NCBI RefSeq assembly: GCF_020386615.1
Contig: NZ_CP077769.1
Location: 5,332,001 to 5,396,000 of the forward strand
Direction of reading: 5' to 3'
DNA length: 64,000 nt
DNA from: Chitinophaga pendula
Lineage (GTDB): Bacteria > Bacteroidota > Bacteroidia > Chitinophagales > Chitinophagaceae
The notes beneath the pieces were generated by a model. That model searched no databases. It had not been told where the DNA came from and worked only from the letters and a program-made list of their open reading frames with translations. This document shows positions 1 to 11,193 of this stretch, one piece after another. The stretch's first letter is position 1. The number at the start of each line of letters is the position of its first letter. Position numbers and translations under genes: made by a program.

Positions 1-1
1 T

Positions 2-757
2 CCTTTGGCGACGGAGGAGCAACTATTACTTTTCAGCAAATTCCTGTTATGGAAAACGCTTTGTGAGGATCTGACGGAAGATAGTGATGGGCCGTCGATC
101 CTGTTCATCAAGGAGCGTTATCATGCTATATGGCGGGGGGCGCCGTTGCACGCTGATGATAATGCTGCTGCGCATGTATTGGCTGATTTCCGGGCAGCCG
201 GTATCATAGAGGAGTTGTCTGTGGGTTGGCGGGAGCGGTTTATTGAGGCGATCAGTGATTACCTGGAAGGGCGGTCGCTGGAGGCACCTTACCGGCAAGC
301 CAAGCAGCTGCCTGCTTTAAAGGATTATTTACTGATCCGGGAAAAGGCTGCGGGTCAGCATGTATTGAACATGCTGGCGGAGATAGCTGCGGGTTTTGTA
401 TTGCCCAACAGTATTTATGAGCATCCAGTTATACAACGTTTGCTGGTGTTATCCCATCGGTTGATCGCCTGGTGTCAGGATTATTATGCGATTGAAAAAG
501 AGAGTGCGGAGAATGATGTGATGAATATCATTCCTATCCTTCAGCATCAATTCCAGTTGGCCCGCAAGGCTGCGAGCCGTAAGCTGGTGAGTATGCATGA
601 AGCGGATCTAAATGAATTTGCCACGCTGCGTACCGTATTGCCTGATTTCGAGCCTTACGATGAGCAGGTAGCTGCTTATATCGATCACATTAAAAACATT
701 ATCAGCGGGCAGTTCTATGCCAATCAGCAAGCATTCAGTTATGCTACTACTGCCTGA
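2..757 (+). CDS. Terpene synthase-like protein, 5' end outside the window
   Basis: The open frame runs in from the left edge, so the gene is partial; a TTG at position 5 is the first possible internal start. The visible 250 residues resemble the C-terminal half of bacterial class I terpene synthases, which cyclise prenyl diphosphates with Mg2+. The best landmark is WCQDYYAIEKE (about residues 156-166), which sits where these enzymes carry the NDxxSxxKE metal motif, followed by the usual helix ENDVMNIIPIL. Near the N-terminus FLLWKTLCEDLTED is where the DDxxD motif would be expected. Both motifs look degenerate (N to Q and S to A in the first). The enzyme may therefore be divergent, or the family assignment may be only structural. 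It ends at TGA 755-757. Family call is fairly likely; activity is uncertain. Confidence 0.6.
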   Translation, partial: PLATEEQLLLFSKFLLWKTLCEDLTEDSDGPSILFIKERYHAIWRGAPLHADDNAAAHVLADFRAAGIIEELSVGWRERFIEAISDYLEGRSLEAPYRQAKQLPALKDYLLIREKAAGQHVLNMLAEIAAGFVLPNSIYEHPVIQRLLVLSHRLIAWCQDYYAIEKESAENDVMNIIPILQHQFQLARKAASRKLVSMHEADLNEFATLRTVLPDFEPYDEQVAAYIDHIKNIISGQFYANQQAFSYATTA

Positions 758-819
758 ACCGGGGTTTATTCACCTGGTCAGGCGGTAGCGCCTTTATATC
801 TGTAATAATTCCCGGCTAA

Positions 820-1059
820 TCAGTTGAGATGTATCATGCTTTTGCTGCAGTGGATGATATTTTCCACTTCTCCTTTAATCATTTCGTACACCTGTACTTT
901 ATCCTTCTTGATGATCATTAACTGTTGCAAAACGAGGTAGTAAATTTCGCCGCCGCTGCAGCCTGTTACCTGGGCTTTCAATAGGTCTTTCCTGATATCT
1001 TCACAACCAGTCGCTTCCAGCTTCTGGTAAATGACATACAGGTCATTTATCCAACTCAT
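820..1059 (-). CDS. Small hypothetical protein
   Basis: This is a 79-residue protein starting MSWINDLYVIYQ. It is predicted mostly helical, with three cysteines and no signal peptide or membrane segment. I do not recognise the family. It is convergent with the terpene synthase-like gene and stands alone, with its own upstream region at 1060-1200. The amino acid composition is balanced and the ATG start is clear, which supports a real gene, but nothing in the sequence suggests a role. Confidence 0.5.
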   Translation of the reverse strand: MSWINDLYVIYQKLEATGCEDIRKDLLKAQVTGCSGGEIYYLVLQQLMIIKKDKVQVYEMIKGEVENIIHCSKSMIHLN

Positions 1060-1200
1060 ATAGGGTAGGTTTTATAATAACACTATAAATATATTAATAA
1101 TATTATCAATTTGAAATGTTTTGTTGGCATTTTTAATCTACCCTGAAGCTACTTCTTTCCAACAGAGATATAAGTGCAGTCTGGCAACCTTAACGGAAGG

Positions 1201-1232
1201 ATAATCCCGGGAAATTCCCGGGATTATTTTTT
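1201..1232 (+). terminator. Strong hairpin with T tract at the end of the polysaccharide operon
   Basis: An 11-bp perfect stem (ATAATCCCGGG, loop AAATT, then the complement) is followed by six T on the plus strand at 1227-1232. It begins 14 bases past the stop of the last minus-strand operon gene. The T tract faces the plus strand, so it would mainly stop rightward transcription entering the operon antisense; the stem may also trim the operon's 3' end. Confidence 0.65.
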
Positions 1233-1245
1233 GGAGCGGTTTGAT

Positions 1246-2415
1246 TTACAACCAGATCAATGGATTGCGAATGGGGAGGTTACGTAGTACCTCTTCCACC
1301 TGGGGGTTGTGGTCCAGTTTATTCCACAAGTCATAGTATTCCTGTTTTCCGAGTGCTGCGGCACCGAATAGCAAGGCTGGTTGTGCGACGGGCCAGTTAT
1401 CCCAGTACATGATGTCTTTGGGATATGGCCATTGTTGTTTGTTGTTGATATAGGGATACATGAACAATATTGCTTTTCCCATATTGCGGTTATTGGAGAC
1501 GGTGTATTGCCAGAGGTTCTCTTTGCGGTTGCTGAGTATCTGGCAGATGGTTGCCATTGCGTCGAGGTTGAACAGCATATAGCCGTATGGTTTAGTCCTG
1601 GCTAGTTCGCGGGGATAGCTACCATCTGGGGCCATCTGGTTGGGAAGTAATACTTCTTTATAGCGGCGGATGCAGTAGTCCATCTTTTCCTGGTCGTCCA
1701 GGAGTTTGGCGAATGCGGCTACCTGCATGACCCAGCAGGTGCCATGGTTGTTAGTGGCGTCTCTTTCGGCGATGCCGTATGGGTGGGTGGTCATCCATTG
1801 CAGGTATTCGGTGAACCACTGTTTGACTGCTTTCAGGTCGGCGGGGGGGATGGTGCCTGTTTGTTCCATGATCCTGATGGCCTGTACGACTTCCAGGAAG
1901 TGGATGGTATCGATGATCCCAATGCCTCTGCCGGTGGCCCTGCCTTTGATGGCCTGGGCATATTGGAGGTTGGGGTTCATGCGGGTATCTTGATTGATGA
2001 ACCAGGCTTTGACATGTATGAGGGCATGTTGGAGATAGGTTTTATCCTTTTTCACCAGGTATGCAGCAGCCAGTGTGCCCATGACGCGGCTGAAGCGTAT
2101 CATGGCCTGGCGGTGGGCGACGAAGTTGTCCGGGTTGGACTGTCCATCGCGCTGTATGTAGGGGCTGTCGGCGCTGCGGGGATCCGGCCACCAGTAGTCG
2201 CCTTCTGAGTAGAAGTCATGGAGGCCACCGGCGCTCCGTTCGCATTTGGCGGCGGTGACTGTTTCTGGTTTTTGTTGTAATGCCCAGGAGGCTTGTTTCA
2301 ATATGTTATCGCGTTGATCTTTTATCACACGTTTTGTCCATGCTGTTGACTGCGCCATCAAGGTACTCTGTGCGGCTATTAACAAATAGAGGCACCATAC
2401 GATATACTTCTTCAT
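1246..2415 (-). CDS. Secreted alginate lyase-family protein (polysaccharide lyase)
   Basis: This 389-residue protein has a signal peptide (MKKYIVWCLYLLIAAQSTLMAQS). The body matches the alginate lyase alpha/alpha-toroid family (Pfam Alginate_lyase, PL5/PL38-like). Landmarks are the early YWWPDP block, ATGRGIG near residue 160 and NNHGTCW near residue 222; the Asn/His of NNHG is the expected catalytic centre in this fold. Such lyases cleave uronic acid-containing chains (alginate or glucuronan) by beta-elimination. It is the last gene of the susC-led operon, 18 bases after the GH36 gene, so it probably removes or cuts a uronate-bearing part of the same glycan. The exact substrate cannot be read from sequence; some members are not lyases of alginate at all. 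Confidence 0.75.
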   Translation of the reverse strand: MKKYIVWCLYLLIAAQSTLMAQSTAWTKRVIKDQRDNILKQASWALQQKPETVTAAKCERSAGGLHDFYSEGDYWWPDPRSADSPYIQRDGQSNPDNFVAHRQAMIRFSRVMGTLAAAYLVKKDKTYLQHALIHVKAWFINQDTRMNPNLQYAQAIKGRATGRGIGIIDTIHFLEVVQAIRIMEQTGTIPPADLKAVKQWFTEYLQWMTTHPYGIAERDATNNHGTCWVMQVAAFAKLLDDQEKMDYCIRRYKEVLLPNQMAPDGSYPRELARTKPYGYMLFNLDAMATICQILSNRKENLWQYTVSNNRNMGKAILFMYPYINNKQQWPYPKDIMYWDNWPVAQPALLFGAAALGKQEYYDLWNKLDHNPQVEEVLRNLPIRNPLIWL

Positions 2416-2433
2416 CGGTCTTGCATTTTCATA

Positions 2434-4227
2434 TTAGCGGATATCCAGTACGCGGCCATCGTGTTCTTTGAGTTCGCAGGAGAATGTTCCTTTGAATTTG
2501 CCCAGGGATTGGCCGGTCCAGTGGTCAACGATCTCGGCGGGCTGGTCGAGTTTTACTTTGAATGTTTTCGGTTTTTCTTCCCAGTTGAGCAGGATGAGCT
2601 GGTGGAGGCCCTGGTGGTTTACTCTGCCGATCTCAAACTTTGTGTTTTCGAAGGCAGCGGCGGTAGCGGTGGAAGGTACTGATTTTTTCAGCATTTCCAG
2701 GCGTGCGGGCGTTATCTGTGTGAGGTCGTCGCCGCTCAACATCATACCGCCGGTGGCGTACAGGAGGGCTGCATGGAATTTGAATTCGTTATCGGGCATA
2801 TCGCCGGTGAGGACGAGGCAGTCGGGGTCGTTCCACCAGAGGCGGCCATTCTGCCAGGCGCGGTAGAGGTTTTCGCGGCCGGAGCGTTCGAATACGCTCC
2901 ATTTACGTTTGATGTCCATGGAGCTGCGGGAGCCATGTACCAGTCCCAGCGAGGGCCATATGGGGTGATTACATCCCAGTATGAAGGCATCGCCGGTACC
3001 TTTCAGGATGGCTTCCATACCGCGGCGATAGGCTTCTACGCGGGTGGCATTCTTATCGTAGAATGTGCCGCCATGTATGGTTCCCCAGAAGTTAGCATCT
3101 AGTTTAAAGTAGGTGCAACCCCATTCGGTGCGCATGGTACGGAATAGTTTTTCGAAGTGTTGTTGTACTTCGGGATGTGTGCCATCGAGAACATACCAAG
3201 GTTTGAGGCGCCAGCCACCGAAGGTAACGAGGTCGCTGCGCAGGGGTTTGCCATCGGGACCTTTTACCAGCCAGTCTTTGTGGTCTTTAAAGATGACGGA
3301 GTTGCTATCGCAGATGAAGGGTGCTACCCAGATGGCGGGTTGGAAGCCTTTATTGCTGATGGTGTGTAGTACTTCCTGAACGTTGCCGCCGAATGATTTC
3401 CCTACGGATAGCCAGTCGCCCATGTTGGGTTGATAGCCATCATCGACCTGGATGTATTGCAGGGCGGGTGTGTGTGTTTTTATGTAGTCGAGGTTGTCGT
3501 AGATGTTGGTGGCGGTGACGCGAGGTCCGAAGCAGTACCAGGAGCACCATCCGGCGGGAGGTTGTTTGAACTGCAGGCGGGGATGGTGTTGGTTGATCCT
3601 GGCGGCCAGTTTGTCCAGCAGTTGGTTGCCATCGGTGCCGGTCATGGCTGTCAGTTCTTCCAGCTGGAATTGTTTGCCAGGCAGCAGTTCGAGGTTTTCG
3701 AGGTCGGCGGCGACTTTGATGGTATCTGCGGAGAGGTAGAATTTGCTGACGAAGCGGCGGCTGGAGGTAAATGCCAGCAGTAGTTGCTCATCGCCGGCGG
3801 GGAATAGCCGCAGGAGGTTGTATACGGCCAGGTATCCTGCCGGTTGCGGTATCTTATAATGTCCGGCATCGGTGTAGTTGCCGAGGTCTATTGGCTTGGC
3901 GAGGGTGCCGCTGTTTTGACTCAGCATCTGGAAGCCCTCTGCATAAAAGGGTGTGGTTGGCGGCAGTACTTTACCGACGGTGGCCAGTATTATTTCTTTT
4001 AACCTGACGGCGGAGGTGCCTGTATTTTCTATGGTCGTCTGGCAGAAGTCGCCTTCCCAGCGGCGGGTGATGCGGATGGTGGCAGGTGCGGGGGTGCCAT
4101 CTGCCAGGGTGATGCTGGCAGCGGATCGTTTAAGGCGAGTGATAAAAGTGTTGCTATCGCCGGCTTGTGTGGTGTGTATGACGGCACACATTGCGATGGT
4201 GATAGCCAAGATCTTTGCAAGTTTCAT
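2434..4227 (-). CDS. Alpha-galactosidase, GH36-like, secreted
   Basis: A 597-residue protein with a signal peptide ending near residue 22. The TIM-barrel domain starts at PPAGWCSWYCFGP (about residue 223), continues through YIQVDDGYQ, and carries the nucleophile Asp in YFKLDANFW (about D377). A second conserved Asp lies in GSRSSMDIKRKW (about D438), followed by GRLWWNDPDC. This layout is that of GH36/melibiase-type enzymes, which release alpha-linked galactose with retention of configuration. A beta-sandwich C-terminal domain ends at LDIR. It lies between the fucosidase gene (30-base gap) and the lyase gene. A role in removing alpha-galactosyl side groups in the periplasm is inferred. GH36 also includes raffinose synthase-like and other alpha-glycosidases, so the sugar is not certain. 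Confidence 0.8.
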   Translation of the reverse strand: MKLAKILAITIAMCAVIHTTQAGDSNTFITRLKRSAASITLADGTPAPATIRITRRWEGDFCQTTIENTGTSAVRLKEIILATVGKVLPPTTPFYAEGFQMLSQNSGTLAKPIDLGNYTDAGHYKIPQPAGYLAVYNLLRLFPAGDEQLLLAFTSSRRFVSKFYLSADTIKVAADLENLELLPGKQFQLEELTAMTGTDGNQLLDKLAARINQHHPRLQFKQPPAGWCSWYCFGPRVTATNIYDNLDYIKTHTPALQYIQVDDGYQPNMGDWLSVGKSFGGNVQEVLHTISNKGFQPAIWVAPFICDSNSVIFKDHKDWLVKGPDGKPLRSDLVTFGGWRLKPWYVLDGTHPEVQQHFEKLFRTMRTEWGCTYFKLDANFWGTIHGGTFYDKNATRVEAYRRGMEAILKGTGDAFILGCNHPIWPSLGLVHGSRSSMDIKRKWSVFERSGRENLYRAWQNGRLWWNDPDCLVLTGDMPDNEFKFHAALLYATGGMMLSGDDLTQITPARLEMLKKSVPSTATAAAFENTKFEIGRVNHQGLHQLILLNWEEKPKTFKVKLDQPAEIVDHWTGQSLGKFKGTFSCELKEHDGRVLDIR

Positions 4228-4257
4228 ATTGTGTTCTTTTTTTACAGGGTTTTATAC

Positions 4258-7200
4258 TTACTCTTCGACGGGTGTTAAGGTGAGTTCGAACAGTTTCATC
4301 AGTTCTGCCCCATTGATCTGGTCGGGCTGGATGATGATCTGGTGGGTGCCTGCGGGCAATTGTATTTCTCCCAGGGGGCTGGTGAGGATACGTTCACCTT
4401 TTACGGTGAGGTTGGCGGTGACGCTTGTCAACTGGCTTTTACCCGCTTTGATGCGGTAGCTATTCTGACCCGTCTGTGCGTCGGCAGCGTATTTAATGCC
4501 TACTCTGAAACGGGCCGGCGTATTCACTCTCACCATCCAGCTAAGTTGTTGTTCGGGTTTATTCCAGCCATATACATAGTATTTAGCGGATTTGCCATCG
4601 CCATATTGCAAGCCTTTGCCCTGCAGGTCGGCATCGAATGCCCGCAGTACGTTGGTCAGCGTTTTGGTATCCAGCACGCGAACGGTATCGGTACTTATGT
4701 CCTGCATGTCGAGTACTATGACGCTATTGCTGCTATCGGGCGCCTGTGCGGGCAGTATGATGGCGATATCTTTGTCGTTGATGCGATTTAGCCGGAGCGG
4801 GCGTTTGTTCTTGTCTGCCAGGAGCCAGGCTTTTTTGACTTCACTTTTCAATCCACCGACGTATAGGGGTGTCTGTTGTGGCCAGTTGAATACCTGCAGG
4901 TAGAGGCGATTGCCTTTGCGGGTACTTTCTCCCCAGGGCTGTATGGGCAGTGGTGTGGCGGAGGTACCATAGATGCTTTCTCCATTTGTTTTCATCCAAG
5001 TACCTATACCATGTAATATAACGGTGTCGCGGGGGTCGATGATACCATTTCCCATGGGGCCGATGTTCATCAGCAAGTTGCCTCCTCTGGCGGCGGCTTT
5101 GGCTATCAGGTGAATAAAAAATGTTACGGGCTTATGGCTGCTATCGTAGCGGGAGTAGCCATAGGATTCGTTGGTGGTGGGGATGGCTTCCCAGTCGCCG
5201 GTGACCGGATAAAATTCTGCCGGCCGGTCGGCAGTATTCTTATAATCTCCGAAGGAGATGTTGGCACTGCGTGCGAGCCGGCCGTTGATGACTACTTTGT
5301 TATCGATCTCACGGATGGCTTGCAGGATGCGGATATTTTCGCTCAGAGGCAGTTTATGGGGTGTATCGAACCAAAGGATATCCGGGTGGTATTTACGGAT
5401 CAGTTCTTTGATCTGTGGGATGGCTTTTTCGTTGACATATTTAACGGCTTTGGGCAGGCGTTCGGGATGCGCGTCATACCAGCGTGCGCCGCCATGCAGG
5501 CCTTTGTCGCCTCCGGGATTATCATAATTCCAATCGTTGCCCGGGGCATCGGGGTGTTCCCAATCGAAGGCATGGGAATAGTAGCAGCCGAATTTGATAC
5601 CATATCGTTTACAGGCAGCGGCCAGTTCCTGTATGGGATCGCGTTTGAAGGCGGAGGCGCTGATATCGAGGTCGCTGACAGCGGACGGATACATGGCGAC
5701 GCCATCGTGGTGTTTGGCGGTGATGATGAGATAGCGCATACCAGCATCTCTGATGGTACGTACCCAGGTATCGGCGTTGAAGCCGGTTGGGTTAAAGGGT
5801 GTCAGCAGTTCCTGTTTGTAAGTAGCGACGGGGATGGTGGCTTTGCGCATGAGGTGTTCGGCGTAGCCACCTACTTCTTTTCCTTTCCAGGCGCCTCCCG
5901 GTACGGAGTAGACGCCCCAATGTATGAAGCAGCCGAGGCGGGCTTGTTGCCACCAGGCGATGCGGGCATCGTGCGTTTTCATGGAGGCGGTCCACCAGCT
6001 ACTGAGGGCGTTGTCGATGGCGGCCTGGTCTCTTTCGGCTGCCTGCTGGGACAGGATGCCTTCATCGTCTCCTTTGGCGCTGTTGTGCTGGGCGGAAGCC
6101 ATCAGTGTGTCAGTGACCAAGGCGGCTTCCAGGCGGATCACGGTATTGGTATTAGTTGCTATATCGTAGTCAAATGTTTTCTTCAGGGTAAGCGTTGGTA
6201 GTTTGCTACGATCTTTTATTTCAAATTTCACCGGCAGTGTGGTCTGGTAGTATTTATTCGGATTTTCTCCGCCCGCAGGTTTGAGGGCGGCGCCGGCAGC
6301 CTTAACGGGGATGCGGGTACGAATGCGGCAGTTACCACCCAATGTGGACCGGATGGTAGCCTTGGTAAGCTGTCCGTTTTTCCAGGAGAGGTCTACTTCG
6401 AATCCGCCTCTGGCTTTGAGGCCGGTGACGTTACCTTCGGGCCATATGGAAGGGAGGGCGGGTAGCAGGTATAATACACCATCATGGCTTTGTATCAGCA
6501 TCTCGGTGATCCCTGAGGTGACACCGAAGTTGCCATCTATCTGGAATGGCGGATGTGCGTCGAAGAGGTTGGGATATGATCCGCCGCTGTTGTCGCTGGT
6601 GCTGACGGTGGTATCGCTGGCGAGGAACAGTTGTTTGTTGAGCATGGTGTGGGCGTGGTCGCCATCTTCGAGGCGTGCCCACCAGTTTATCTTCCAGGCT
6701 TTGGACCACCCGGTGCCGCCATCGCCTCTCATGAGGAGGCTGCGTTTGGCGGCGGCGGACATATCGGGATTATTCCTGGGGGATATAAAATATCCCGGGA
6801 ACAATCCGTATAGGTGAGAGAGGTGACGGTGATGATCTTCGGGATCGTCCCAGTCTTTGTACCATTCCTGTAGCTGGCCATGTTGGCCGGCGTGGAAGGG
6901 ATACAGGTATTCGAGATCGGCGAGTAGTGTATCTCGGAATGTTTTATCCTGTTGCAGTAGTTGTGCTGCCTGCAAGGTATTGTTATACAGATCGGTGATG
7001 ATAGACAGGTCCATGGTGCTGGCGATGCTGACGGAGCCTTCGCGTTTGCCATTGACGAGGAAGTTATTTTCCGGCGAGGTGGACGGGCTGGTAACGAGGT
7101 ATCCATTTTTATCTTTTATGAGCCAGTCGTGTATGAACCTGGCGGCATCGCGCATGAGCGGGTATGCGGTGGTGCGCAGGAAGGTATTATCGCCGGTGAA

Positions 7201-8679
7201 GAGGTAATGTTCCCAGAGGTGTCGGGTGAACCAGGCGCCGCCCATTGGCCATATTGCCCAGCGGGGGTTGCCTTTGGGATCGTTCCAATCGACGCCACCG
7301 GCGGGATATGTCATGGCCCAGATGTCGGCGTTGTGGTGGGCGGTCCAGCCGCGGGCGCCATAGTTGACGGCGGCGGTGCGGGTACCTTTTTTAGCCAGGT
7401 GTCCGATGAAGTCGAACAAAGGGGAGGCGCAGTCCGACAGGTTGGCTGTTTCTGCCGGCCAGTAGTTCATCTGGGTGTTGATGTTGATGGTATAGTTGGA
7501 GCCCCATGGCGGCTGCATGGAGTTGTTCCACAATCCTTGCAAGGTGGCGGCGGGGCCACCTTTGCGGGAGGCAGCTATAAGGAGGTAGCGGCCGTACTGA
7601 TAGAGTAAGGTCGTAAGCTGTGGATCTTTTCTTCCACCTGCGGCCGTATATTCTTTCAGGCGTATGTCGGTAGGTTTGGGCGCATCGGCATCCTGTCCCA
7701 GATCGAGGGCGACTTTCTGAAACAGTTTCGTGTAGTCTTGCAGGTGTCTTTGCAGTAAGGTATTATAGTCTTTGCCGGCGGCGGCCCGGAGGTGTTGCTG
7801 GGCGGCTACGGCGGGATCTTTTCCCGCTTTGGCCGCTGATTTTTCCGGTCCGTTGTAGCTGGTACCTATGGAGAGGAGGAATACTACTTCGGAAGCCTGC
7901 TGTACTTTGATGCCTGCGGTATCGGTGGTGAGTGTACCATCTTTGGTGCGGGCTTCGAGGTGTACTTCATAGTTGATGCCCTCACCATTTTTGCTGTCGG
8001 CGTATACGATCTGTTTAGGTTCGTAGTCTCTGTTGGCCACATATTCGGGGCATTTGCCCTGTAGTACGATCTGTTTGTTATTGACAGGCCTGGTGGTATG
8101 AGGCATTGGGTTGTCGAAGCGGGTACGGAGGTTGAGCGCCCCTTTTTTGTCTGTGCTGATGCGCATGACGAGTAGCTGGTCGGGATAGCTGATGAAGGTT
8201 TCTCTTTTGTAATTGACGCCATCTACTTTGAATTGTACGGTGGAGACGGCGTTATTGAGGTCCAGCTGCCGGTGGTAGCCGGTAGCTGAACCAGGTATAT
8301 CGTTATCGATCAATAAGCTGCCCAGGGTGAGATACCGGGCGCTGTAGGGGCCCATCATCTTACGCGCCAGTTTATCTGCCTCCATGTATTTCTCCTCGGC
8401 TAACAGCTGGCGGATGAGAGGCAGGGACGATTTGGCAACGGGGTTGTTACCATCGCGTGGGCCACCTGACCAGAGGTAGGCTTCGTTGAGCTGCAGTTGT
8501 TCACGTTTGACGGAGCCATATACCATGGCGCCTATACGACCATTACCCAGGGGGAGGGCTTCTACCCACTGCGCTGCCGGTTGCCGGTACCACAGGCGCA
8601 GTAATGAATCTGGCGGTGTCAGGGCTTGTGCAGCAAAGGTACCCATTACCCAAGCTGCTGTCAGTATTGATCGTTTCAT
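4258..8679 (-). CDS. Two-domain alpha-L-fucosidase: GH95 fused to GH29
   Basis: This 1473-residue secreted protein joins two complete fucosidase modules. Residues about 22-835 are GH95: [10 protein letters not shown] with the catalytic-site Asn near 401, SPSTSPEN with Glu near 537, and [13 protein letters not shown] with Asp near 715. Residues about 905-1380 are GH29: [28 protein letters not shown] and the nucleophile Asp in ILWFDTP (about 1105). A further beta-sandwich of about 100 residues closes the protein and looks like a carbohydrate-binding module. Known family roles: GH95 inverts alpha-1,2-fucose (or L-galactose) linkages and GH29 retains alpha-1,3/1,4 or other fucose linkages. One secreted protein would thus remove two kinds of fucose. 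There is no stop or frameshift between modules. The gene sits 13 bases after the GH2 gene in the operon. Confidence 0.9.
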   Translation of the reverse strand: MKRSILTAAWVMGTFAAQALTPPDSLLRLWYRQPAAQWVEALPLGNGRIGAMVYGSVKREQLQLNEAYLWSGGPRDGNNPVAKSSLPLIRQLLAEEKYMEADKLARKMMGPYSARYLTLGSLLIDNDIPGSATGYHRQLDLNNAVSTVQFKVDGVNYKRETFISYPDQLLVMRISTDKKGALNLRTRFDNPMPHTTRPVNNKQIVLQGKCPEYVANRDYEPKQIVYADSKNGEGINYEVHLEARTKDGTLTTDTAGIKVQQASEVVFLLSIGTSYNGPEKSAAKAGKDPAVAAQQHLRAAAGKDYNTLLQRHLQDYTKLFQKVALDLGQDADAPKPTDIRLKEYTAAGGRKDPQLTTLLYQYGRYLLIAASRKGGPAATLQGLWNNSMQPPWGSNYTININTQMNYWPAETANLSDCASPLFDFIGHLAKKGTRTAAVNYGARGWTAHHNADIWAMTYPAGGVDWNDPKGNPRWAIWPMGGAWFTRHLWEHYLFTGDNTFLRTTAYPLMRDAARFIHDWLIKDKNGYLVTSPSTSPENNFLVNGKREGSVSIASTMDLSIITDLYNNTLQAAQLLQQDKTFRDTLLADLEYLYPFHAGQHGQLQEWYKDWDDPEDHHRHLSHLYGLFPGYFISPRNNPDMSAAAKRSLLMRGDGGTGWSKAWKINWWARLEDGDHAHTMLNKQLFLASDTTVSTSDNSGGSYPNLFDAHPPFQIDGNFGVTSGITEMLIQSHDGVLYLLPALPSIWPEGNVTGLKARGGFEVDLSWKNGQLTKATIRSTLGGNCRIRTRIPVKAAGAALKPAGGENPNKYYQTTLPVKFEIKDRSKLPTLTLKKTFDYDIATNTNTVIRLEAALVTDTLMASAQHNSAKGDDEGILSQQAAERDQAAIDNALSSWWTASMKTHDARIAWWQQARLGCFIHWGVYSVPGGAWKGKEVGGYAEHLMRKATIPVATYKQELLTPFNPTGFNADTWVRTIRDAGMRYLIITAKHHDGVAMYPSAVSDLDISASAFKRDPIQELAAACKRYGIKFGCYYSHAFDWEHPDAPGNDWNYDNPGGDKGLHGGARWYDAHPERLPKAVKYVNEKAIPQIKELIRKYHPDILWFDTPHKLPLSENIRILQAIREIDNKVVINGRLARSANISFGDYKNTADRPAEFYPVTGDWEAIPTTNESYGYSRYDSSHKPVTFFIHLIAKAAARGGNLLMNIGPMGNGIIDPRDTVILHGIGTWMKTNGESIYGTSATPLPIQPWGESTRKGNRLYLQVFNWPQQTPLYVGGLKSEVKKAWLLADKNKRPLRLNRINDKDIAIILPAQAPDSSNSVIVLDMQDISTDTVRVLDTKTLTNVLRAFDADLQGKGLQYGDGKSAKYYVYGWNKPEQQLSWMVRVNTPARFRVGIKYAADAQTGQNSYRIKAGKSQLTSVTANLTVKGERILTSPLGEIQLPAGTHQIIIQPDQINGAELMKLFELTLTPVEE

Positions 8680-8692
8680 TTGTTCACTTTTT

Positions 8693-11158
8693 TTATAGTT
8701 CTACGAAGCCAGCGGTAAGGCCCTCTCCTACTGCGCTTACGACGTTACGGCTGTTTGTTTTTACGCGGATCTGTGCCTGTCCGTTGGCCAATTGTACTTT
8801 ACGGGAGCCGGCAGCGGTGCCGAGGTCATCCAGCAGGTAGCCATCGCCTGCGATAGAGAAGGTGATATAATTTTTAGCATCGAGGCACAGCACGTTATTT
8901 TTATCTACTGCTTTTACATTGATGAGGGTGATATCTGTTGCTTCCTGATGTTTTTCTACTATGAGGGTAGTTGGTTTTTGCCAGGTGGCGGTTTGATAGT
9001 TGAACTGTATTTGATCTTGTACGGTTGTTTTTCCTTTGCGTGCGACCACTTTCACCTCATATTTTCCTTCCTGCAAGGGTATTTCCCAACGGAGACCTGC
9101 AGCCGGGAAGTCCTGGCTGTTGCGTTTTTTGGTGCCCATGCTGTTGCCATTGACGAAGAGTTCTGCTTCGGGGCAGTTGGAGTATACGAGTATCTTTTTT
9201 GTTTCGCCAGCTTTGCCCCACCGTACGGGCCAGGTGTGGCCGTAGATGTGTGCCATTGGTTGTTCGGCCCAGTAGGACTGGAATACATAAAAGCTTTCTT
9301 TGGGCAGGAGGTCTCTACCTACGACACCTTTCTGGTTGACATAAGGCACGGGATTATCGGGGCGCAGTGGTGTGGAGAAGTCTTTGAATATCCAGTAGGC
9401 GCTACCGGTGAGGGTAGGCATTGTTTCCTGTTCTTTGAGGTGCCAGTCGATGAGGTTGCAGGCATATGTTTCTGACCAGTCGCCATCGCGGGAGGCTCTG
9501 GCGTTGCCGCCGGTGCGGGCGAAGTCGCCGGTTCTTTCGTCGGCGCCTTTACCGGTGGCGATGTTGCCCAGGAAGCGTTCAGGCTCTTCTGCATGGCGGC
9601 CCTGGTGGCTATCGGCGCCCCATTCGGCATGGAAGAAGTGCGGTACATCTGCGATGGCTTTGAGTGTTTCGGTCTTGTATTCGGTGTATATGCCGCGGTA
9701 CCATCCGGCCCATATTGACGGGGAGTAGACGTCGACGATGTCTTTGCAGAAGTCGCAGCGGCGGATGGTGGTTTTGCGGGTATTATCCAGCTGGTGCGCC
9801 AGTTGGTTGAGTGCGGACATGTAGTCACGGATCTTTTGTTTGTCGAATTCGGGGAAGTCGCCGGGCCAGTCGTTTTCGTTACCGAGGCCCCAGAGTATAA
9901 CGGCCGGGTGGTTGTAGTGCTGCCGGATCATGTTGGTGAGCATGCGGCGGCCTTGTTCCTGGTAGACGGGGCCACCCAGTCCACCGCGGCACCAAGGTAT
10001 TTCTTCCCATACGAGGATGCCGAGGCTATCGCAGAGGTTGAGTACGATGCGTGATTGCTGGTAGTGTCCGAGGCGGATGAAATTGGCGCCCATGGATTTT
10101 ATCAGCAGCATTTCTTTTCGGATCATGTCTTCTGTCATGGCGGCGGCAACACCGGCATGGTCTTCATGGCGATGGGTCCCTTTGAGGAGGAGTCGCTGGC
10201 CATTGAGCAGGAAGGGTCCATGGTTGGCAAATTCGAAATGCCGGAAGCCGAAGTGTCCGGCCCATTCAGCGTTGCCGGCCGGGCTTTTCAATACTGCCTT
10301 GAGGGTATATAGCTGTGGTTGTGTTGGGGACCAAAGGGACGGCTTTTTCAGTTCGAAGCTATTGAGTGATATTGTTGTTGTACTGGTGGTGAGTGCCTGG
10401 CTCCATTGTTTCACGGCTTTACCGGAGGGATCGACGATTTGGATATCTACGGTTCCTTCTTTGAGCGGTTCGTTATTTGACAATGAGAGGGAGAGGTCTA
10501 CTTTACCTGTTTTGCCAGCGGCATCTGTCTGTGGTGTGATCTGTATGTTGTTGATGGCTATGGCTGGTGTGTATACGAGGTTGAGGTAGCGATATATTCC
10601 GCCATAGACATTAAAATCTGACATGCTGGAAGGTATCATTTCGACGTCGCGGGTATTATCGCAGCGGATGGATACCGGTATTTTTCCTTTGAAGTTCTTT
10701 GCTGCCGGTGATGCCAGGAACTGTTGTACGGCGTCGGTGATATCGGCGTTCCATTCGTCGTATCCGCCGGTGTGTTGCGTTACGCGGGTAGTGTATACGT
10801 ATACGGTCGTTTTTTGTCCGGCACCTTCAAAGTGCAGCAAGGTGCGGCCTTTGTCGTAAGGGTTGCGGATATTGAGTTGGGTGCGGTACCATCCGGGGCC
10901 CTGGTAGAAATTGACATCGGGATCTACGGCATCTTTGGCGTTGAAGCAATGCGGCAGGGTGACCTTTTCCCAGAGGGGGACTGATTCGGGGCTACCTTCT
11001 GCGGCAGGGCGGACGGTTTCCCAGGGGGAACCGAGGTCCTGACGCAGGAATTCCCAGGACTGTGATATCCGTTGGGATTGCTGTGCCTGAGTGGCGATGC
11101 TCCAACCTGTCAGCAGGATCATCCATGCGATGCAGGTTTTTTGTTTTAGTTGTCTCAT
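8693..11158 (-). CDS. GH2 beta-glycosidase (beta-galactosidase/beta-glucuronidase type)
   Basis: I chose the ATG at 11158 because it gives a clean signal peptide ([16 protein letters not shown]...TQAQQ) and avoids overlapping the upstream gene; longer in-frame starts exist up to 11242. The protein is about 821 residues. It has an N-terminal jelly roll with the GH2 signature [10 protein letters not shown], an immunoglobulin-like domain, and a TIM barrel with acid/base Glu in [10 protein letters not shown] and probable nucleophile Glu in [19 protein letters not shown] is the usual barrel-entry motif. C-terminal beta domains follow the barrel. GH2 members remove terminal beta-linked galactose, glucuronic acid or mannose; the sequence does not say which. 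It lies 35 bases after the beta-helix gene and 13 bases before the fucosidase gene. Confidence 0.85.
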   Translation of the reverse strand: MRQLKQKTCIAWMILLTGWSIATQAQQSQRISQSWEFLRQDLGSPWETVRPAAEGSPESVPLWEKVTLPHCFNAKDAVDPDVNFYQGPGWYRTQLNIRNPYDKGRTLLHFEGAGQKTTVYVYTTRVTQHTGGYDEWNADITDAVQQFLASPAAKNFKGKIPVSIRCDNTRDVEMIPSSMSDFNVYGGIYRYLNLVYTPAIAINNIQITPQTDAAGKTGKVDLSLSLSNNEPLKEGTVDIQIVDPSGKAVKQWSQALTTSTTTISLNSFELKKPSLWSPTQPQLYTLKAVLKSPAGNAEWAGHFGFRHFEFANHGPFLLNGQRLLLKGTHRHEDHAGVAAAMTEDMIRKEMLLIKSMGANFIRLGHYQQSRIVLNLCDSLGILVWEEIPWCRGGLGGPVYQEQGRRMLTNMIRQHYNHPAVILWGLGNENDWPGDFPEFDKQKIRDYMSALNQLAHQLDNTRKTTIRRCDFCKDIVDVYSPSIWAGWYRGIYTEYKTETLKAIADVPHFFHAEWGADSHQGRHAEEPERFLGNIATGKGADERTGDFARTGGNARASRDGDWSETYACNLIDWHLKEQETMPTLTGSAYWIFKDFSTPLRPDNPVPYVNQKGVVGRDLLPKESFYVFQSYWAEQPMAHIYGHTWPVRWGKAGETKKILVYSNCPEAELFVNGNSMGTKKRNSQDFPAAGLRWEIPLQEGKYEVKVVARKGKTTVQDQIQFNYQTATWQKPTTLIVEKHQEATDITLINVKAVDKNNVLCLDAKNYITFSIAGDGYLLDDLGTAAGSRKVQLANGQAQIRVKTNSRNVVSAVGEGLTAGFVEL

Positions 11159-11193
11159 GATCATATGCGCCATTTCTTGTTGTCTGAATATAT

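Noticed and set aside
749-787. Imperfect inverted repeat after the terpene synthase-like gene
   Set aside because: The stem has mismatches and no T tract; too weak to call as a terminator.
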